Below are positions 6,729-7,873 of a stretch of 7,873 nt of DNA, one piece after another. How positions within the stretch are numbered: position 1 is the stretch's first letter; each line of letters begins with the position of its first letter. The position numbers and the translations under genes were made by a program. The notes under the pieces were generated by a model, which did not search any database, was not told where the DNA came from, and saw only the letters and a list, made by a program, of their open reading frames with translations. The stretch is from an uncultured Bacilli bacterium (GTDB lineage Bacteria; Bacillota_I; Bacilli_A; RF39; UBA660), in assembly GCA_947598455.1 (NCBI GenBank), contig CANQFI010000078.1:1-7873 (forward strand), read 5' to 3'.

Positions 6729-7343
6729 ATGGATTATGGTGAACTAAATGATAATGAATTAATTAGTATGATACATGAATCATCTGAAGATGCTAAAGAC
6801 CTTTTATTTAAAAAATATAAATACATTATTGATATTGAAATAAAAAAATATTCTAGTATGGCAAAACTATTAGGATATGACTATAACGATTTAATGCAAG
6901 ATGCTCTAGTAGGATTCTCTGATGCGCTAAATAGCTACCGTGATGACCGTTATACAGCGCTTGCAAGTTTTATAACTTTATGTGTTGATCGAAAATTACA
7001 AGTCTCAATAAAAAAAGCTGGTCGTAAAAAAAATAAATTATTGAATGATTCTTTAAGTTTAGAATATGTATACCAGCAATATGCTTCACCCTTAATGGAC
7101 ATTATAAGCGATAACAAAGAAAATGATCCTCTAGAAAATATTTTAAAAGAAGAAAAGTTTAAAGAATTACTAGATAAAATTAAAAACAGTTTATCTAATA
7201 GTGAATATGAAGTATATTCATTAATGATTAATGGTTTAAAGTATGATGAGATAGCTACACTATTAGATAAAAATCTTAAACAAGTTGATAATACAATTCA
7301 AAGAGTTAAAGCTAAAATAAAAAAAATATTACAAGAAAGATAA
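6729..7343 (+). CDS. sigH: Sigma-70 family RNA polymerase sigma factor, SigH type
   Basis: The 204-residue protein directs RNA polymerase to alternative promoters. In Bacillus, SigH controls the transition to stationary phase, competence and early sporulation. Region 2 (about 22-100) contains LLFKKYKYIIDI, DYNDLMQDALVGFSDALNSY (51-70, like SigH's DLIQEG..GLYKAI) and the -10-recognition stretch up to the basic KKAGRKKNKLLNDSLSLEY. A variable linker (about 115-140) lacks a region 3. Region 4 (about 146-202) ends with a helix-turn-helix, YDEIATLLDKNLKQVDNTIQ (172-191), and RVKAKIKKIL, closely resembling the end of Bacillus SigH. GAGGT at 6719-6723 lies five bases before the ATG. The gene lies in its expected place after mrnC-rlmB and is closed by a strong terminator. 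No anti-sigma factor is in the window. What it controls here is unknown; ComX/SigH-like control of DNA uptake would be the family's usual role. Confidence 0.88.
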   Translation: MDYGELNDNELISMIHESSEDAKDLLFKKYKYIIDIEIKKYSSMAKLLGYDYNDLMQDALVGFSDALNSYRDDRYTALASFITLCVDRKLQVSIKKAGRKKNKLLNDSLSLEYVYQQYASPLMDIISDNKENDPLENILKEEKFKELLDKIKNSLSNSEYEVYSLMINGLKYDEIATLLDKNLKQVDNTIQRVKAKIKKILQER

Positions 7344-7386
7344 AATATTAAACTAATTTAAAATATTCAACTCCACGTAATAAGTT

Positions 7387-7424
7387 GAAAAAGTTCGAAA
7401 ATATCGAACTTTTTCTTGCTTTTT
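7387..7424 (+). terminator. Strong rho-independent terminator of the lgt-sigH operon
   Basis: GAAAAAGTTCGA (7387-7398) pairs perfectly with 7404-7415 over 12 bp around a five-base loop. The right arm itself contains TTTTT, and a second T run follows at 7420-7424. It lies 43 bases past the sigH stop. A second perfect hairpin (7366-7372 with 7383-7389) immediately precedes it and shares three bases with its left arm. Confidence 0.85.
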
Positions 7425-7445
7425 ACTATATTTATATGTTATATT
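7416..7445 (+). promoter_or_regulatory. Promoter of the acidic-protein gene
   Basis: TGT at 7437-7439 followed by TATATT at 7440-7445 is an extended -10 with five of six core matches. TTGCTT at 7416-7421, 18 bases upstream, is a partial -35 that lies directly in the tail of the sigH terminator. Transcription would begin at about 7452. The arrangement separates the following gene from the sigH operon. Confidence 0.6.
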
Positions 7446-7452
7446 CTAATTG

Positions 7453-7473
7453 AACACGTAAAGGTGTTTTTTT
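7453..7473 (+). promoter_or_regulatory. Stem-loop and T run at the predicted 5' end of the acidic-protein transcript
   Basis: AACAC (7453-7457) pairs with GTGTT (7464-7468) around a six-base loop, and T467-type uridines continue from 7467 to 7473. The predicted transcription start is 7452, so the hairpin would occupy the first bases of the message. It could be a 5' mRNA-stabilising stem or a very early attenuator. With only five pairs it may also be incidental. Confidence 0.35.
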
Positions 7474-7499
7474 AATACAAAAATTTATGAGGTGGGCTT

Positions 7500-7873
7500 A
7501 TGGCAAAGAAAAAAAATATTAAAGATGTAGAAGAGAGTAAAATCAAAACTAAAACTAAAAAAATAAAAGAAGAGTTAGAAGAAACAGAAGATCTTGAAGA
7601 AGAAATTGATGAAACAGAAGATTTTGAAGATTTAGAAGAAAATGAAGTATCACAAAAAAAAGATGAAGAAGTAGAAGAGGCTGACGAAGATAAAGATTCA
7701 GAAGATGACGAAGATGAGGATGCTGAAGACAGCGAAGATGAAGAACCAGAAGACAACGAAGATGAAGAAACTGAAGAAGTAGAAGAAACTGAAGAGGATG
7801 AAGATGACTTTGAATCAGAAGACGATGAATATGAAGATGTCACTGAGGAAGAAAATGAAGATGCTGATGATTA
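7500..7873 (+). CDS. Highly acidic protein, partial at the right edge; possible SecE N-terminal extension
   Basis: The start is well supported: GAGGTGGG at 7489-7496 lies three bases before the ATG at 7500. The 124 visible residues fall into two parts. Residues 1-23 are basic (MAKKKNIKDVEESK..., 10 Lys). From residue 24 on, 70 of 101 residues are Asp or Glu in runs with scattered Thr, Ser and Val, so the chain should be disordered. No catalytic motif or membrane segment is visible. The window ends after TA of the next codon, which could be Tyr or a stop, so a complete 124-residue protein cannot be excluded. In Bacillus sigH is followed by rpmG, secE and nusG, and SecE of several lineages carries a charged N-terminal extension; that makes SecE the leading guess from context only. 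An acidic-tailed protein such as an RNA polymerase delta-like factor is an alternative. Confidence 0.75.
   Translation, partial: MAKKKNIKDVEESKIKTKTKKIKEELEETEDLEEEIDETEDFEDLEENEVSQKKDEEVEEADEDKDSEDDEDEDAEDSEDEEPEDNEDEETEEVEETEEDEDDFESEDDEYEDVTEEENEDADD

Noticed and set aside
7472..7843. Minus-strand open frame encoding a Ser-rich protein
   Set aside because: It is the complement of the GAA/GAT-rich acidic gene; Ser codons arise from reading the repeats backwards. The + strand frame has promoter, ribosome binding site and a sensible start.
7560..7873. Short tandem repeats in the acidic region as a minisatellite
   Set aside because: The GAA/GAT repeats are irregular and interrupted, with no constant unit; they follow from encoding runs of Glu and Asp.
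1..7873. CRISPR array, tRNA/rRNA gene, insertion sequence or prophage genes
   Set aside because: No regularly spaced repeats, cloverleaf-like sequences, transposase motifs or phage-like genes were seen.

Overview
The window is very AT-rich (GC roughly a quarter by eye) and every complete gene is on the + strand. It looks like chromosomal DNA of a low-GC Bacillota-type bacterium, plausibly one of the reduced gut Bacilli (RF39/Erysipelotrichales-like). The basis is the conserved mrnC-rlmB-sigH block, Shine-Dalgarno sites built on GGAGG or GGTGG, and a cell-envelope protein of Gram-positive design. All 17 Trp codons I counted are TGG and no gene contains an in-frame TGA, so the standard bacterial code fits and the Mycoplasma code is not indicated. 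The taxonomic placement is inference.

Left part (1-4803). A small cytoplasmic protein with a possible PH-like fold (117-452) has its own promoter and terminator. It is followed by a single-gene unit encoding a 1328-residue surface protein (547-4533). That protein has an N-terminal membrane signal, an adhesin-like domain, a chain of isopeptide-type beta domains with three cysteine clusters, a SpaA/Cna-B domain, and a C-terminal sorting-like tail whose motif reads NVNTGD rather than LPxTG. Nearly the same terminator hairpin lies just before this gene (451-478) and after it (4708-4739). The 270 bases downstream hold AT-only inverted repeats, a weak hairpin and a possible gene-end remnant.

Right part (4772-7420). 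One promoter appears to drive lgt, mrnC, rlmB and a sigH-like sigma factor, with gaps of 48, -1 and 15 bases, ending in a strong 12-bp terminator. The genes cover lipoprotein lipidation, 23S rRNA maturation, 23S rRNA 2'-O-methylation and transcription initiation. In Bacillus the order is cysS-mrnC-rlmB-yacP-sigH-rpmG-secE-nusG. Here lgt takes the cysS place, and yacP and rpmG are absent from their usual positions.

Right edge (7416-7873). A new promoter starts a transcript with a stem-loop at its very 5' end. It encodes a lysine-rich then extremely acidic protein that runs off the window. Its position suggests the N-terminal extension of SecE, but the visible part has no diagnostic domain. The four promoters I can identify all use an extended -10 (TGnTATAAT-like) with poor -35 boxes.
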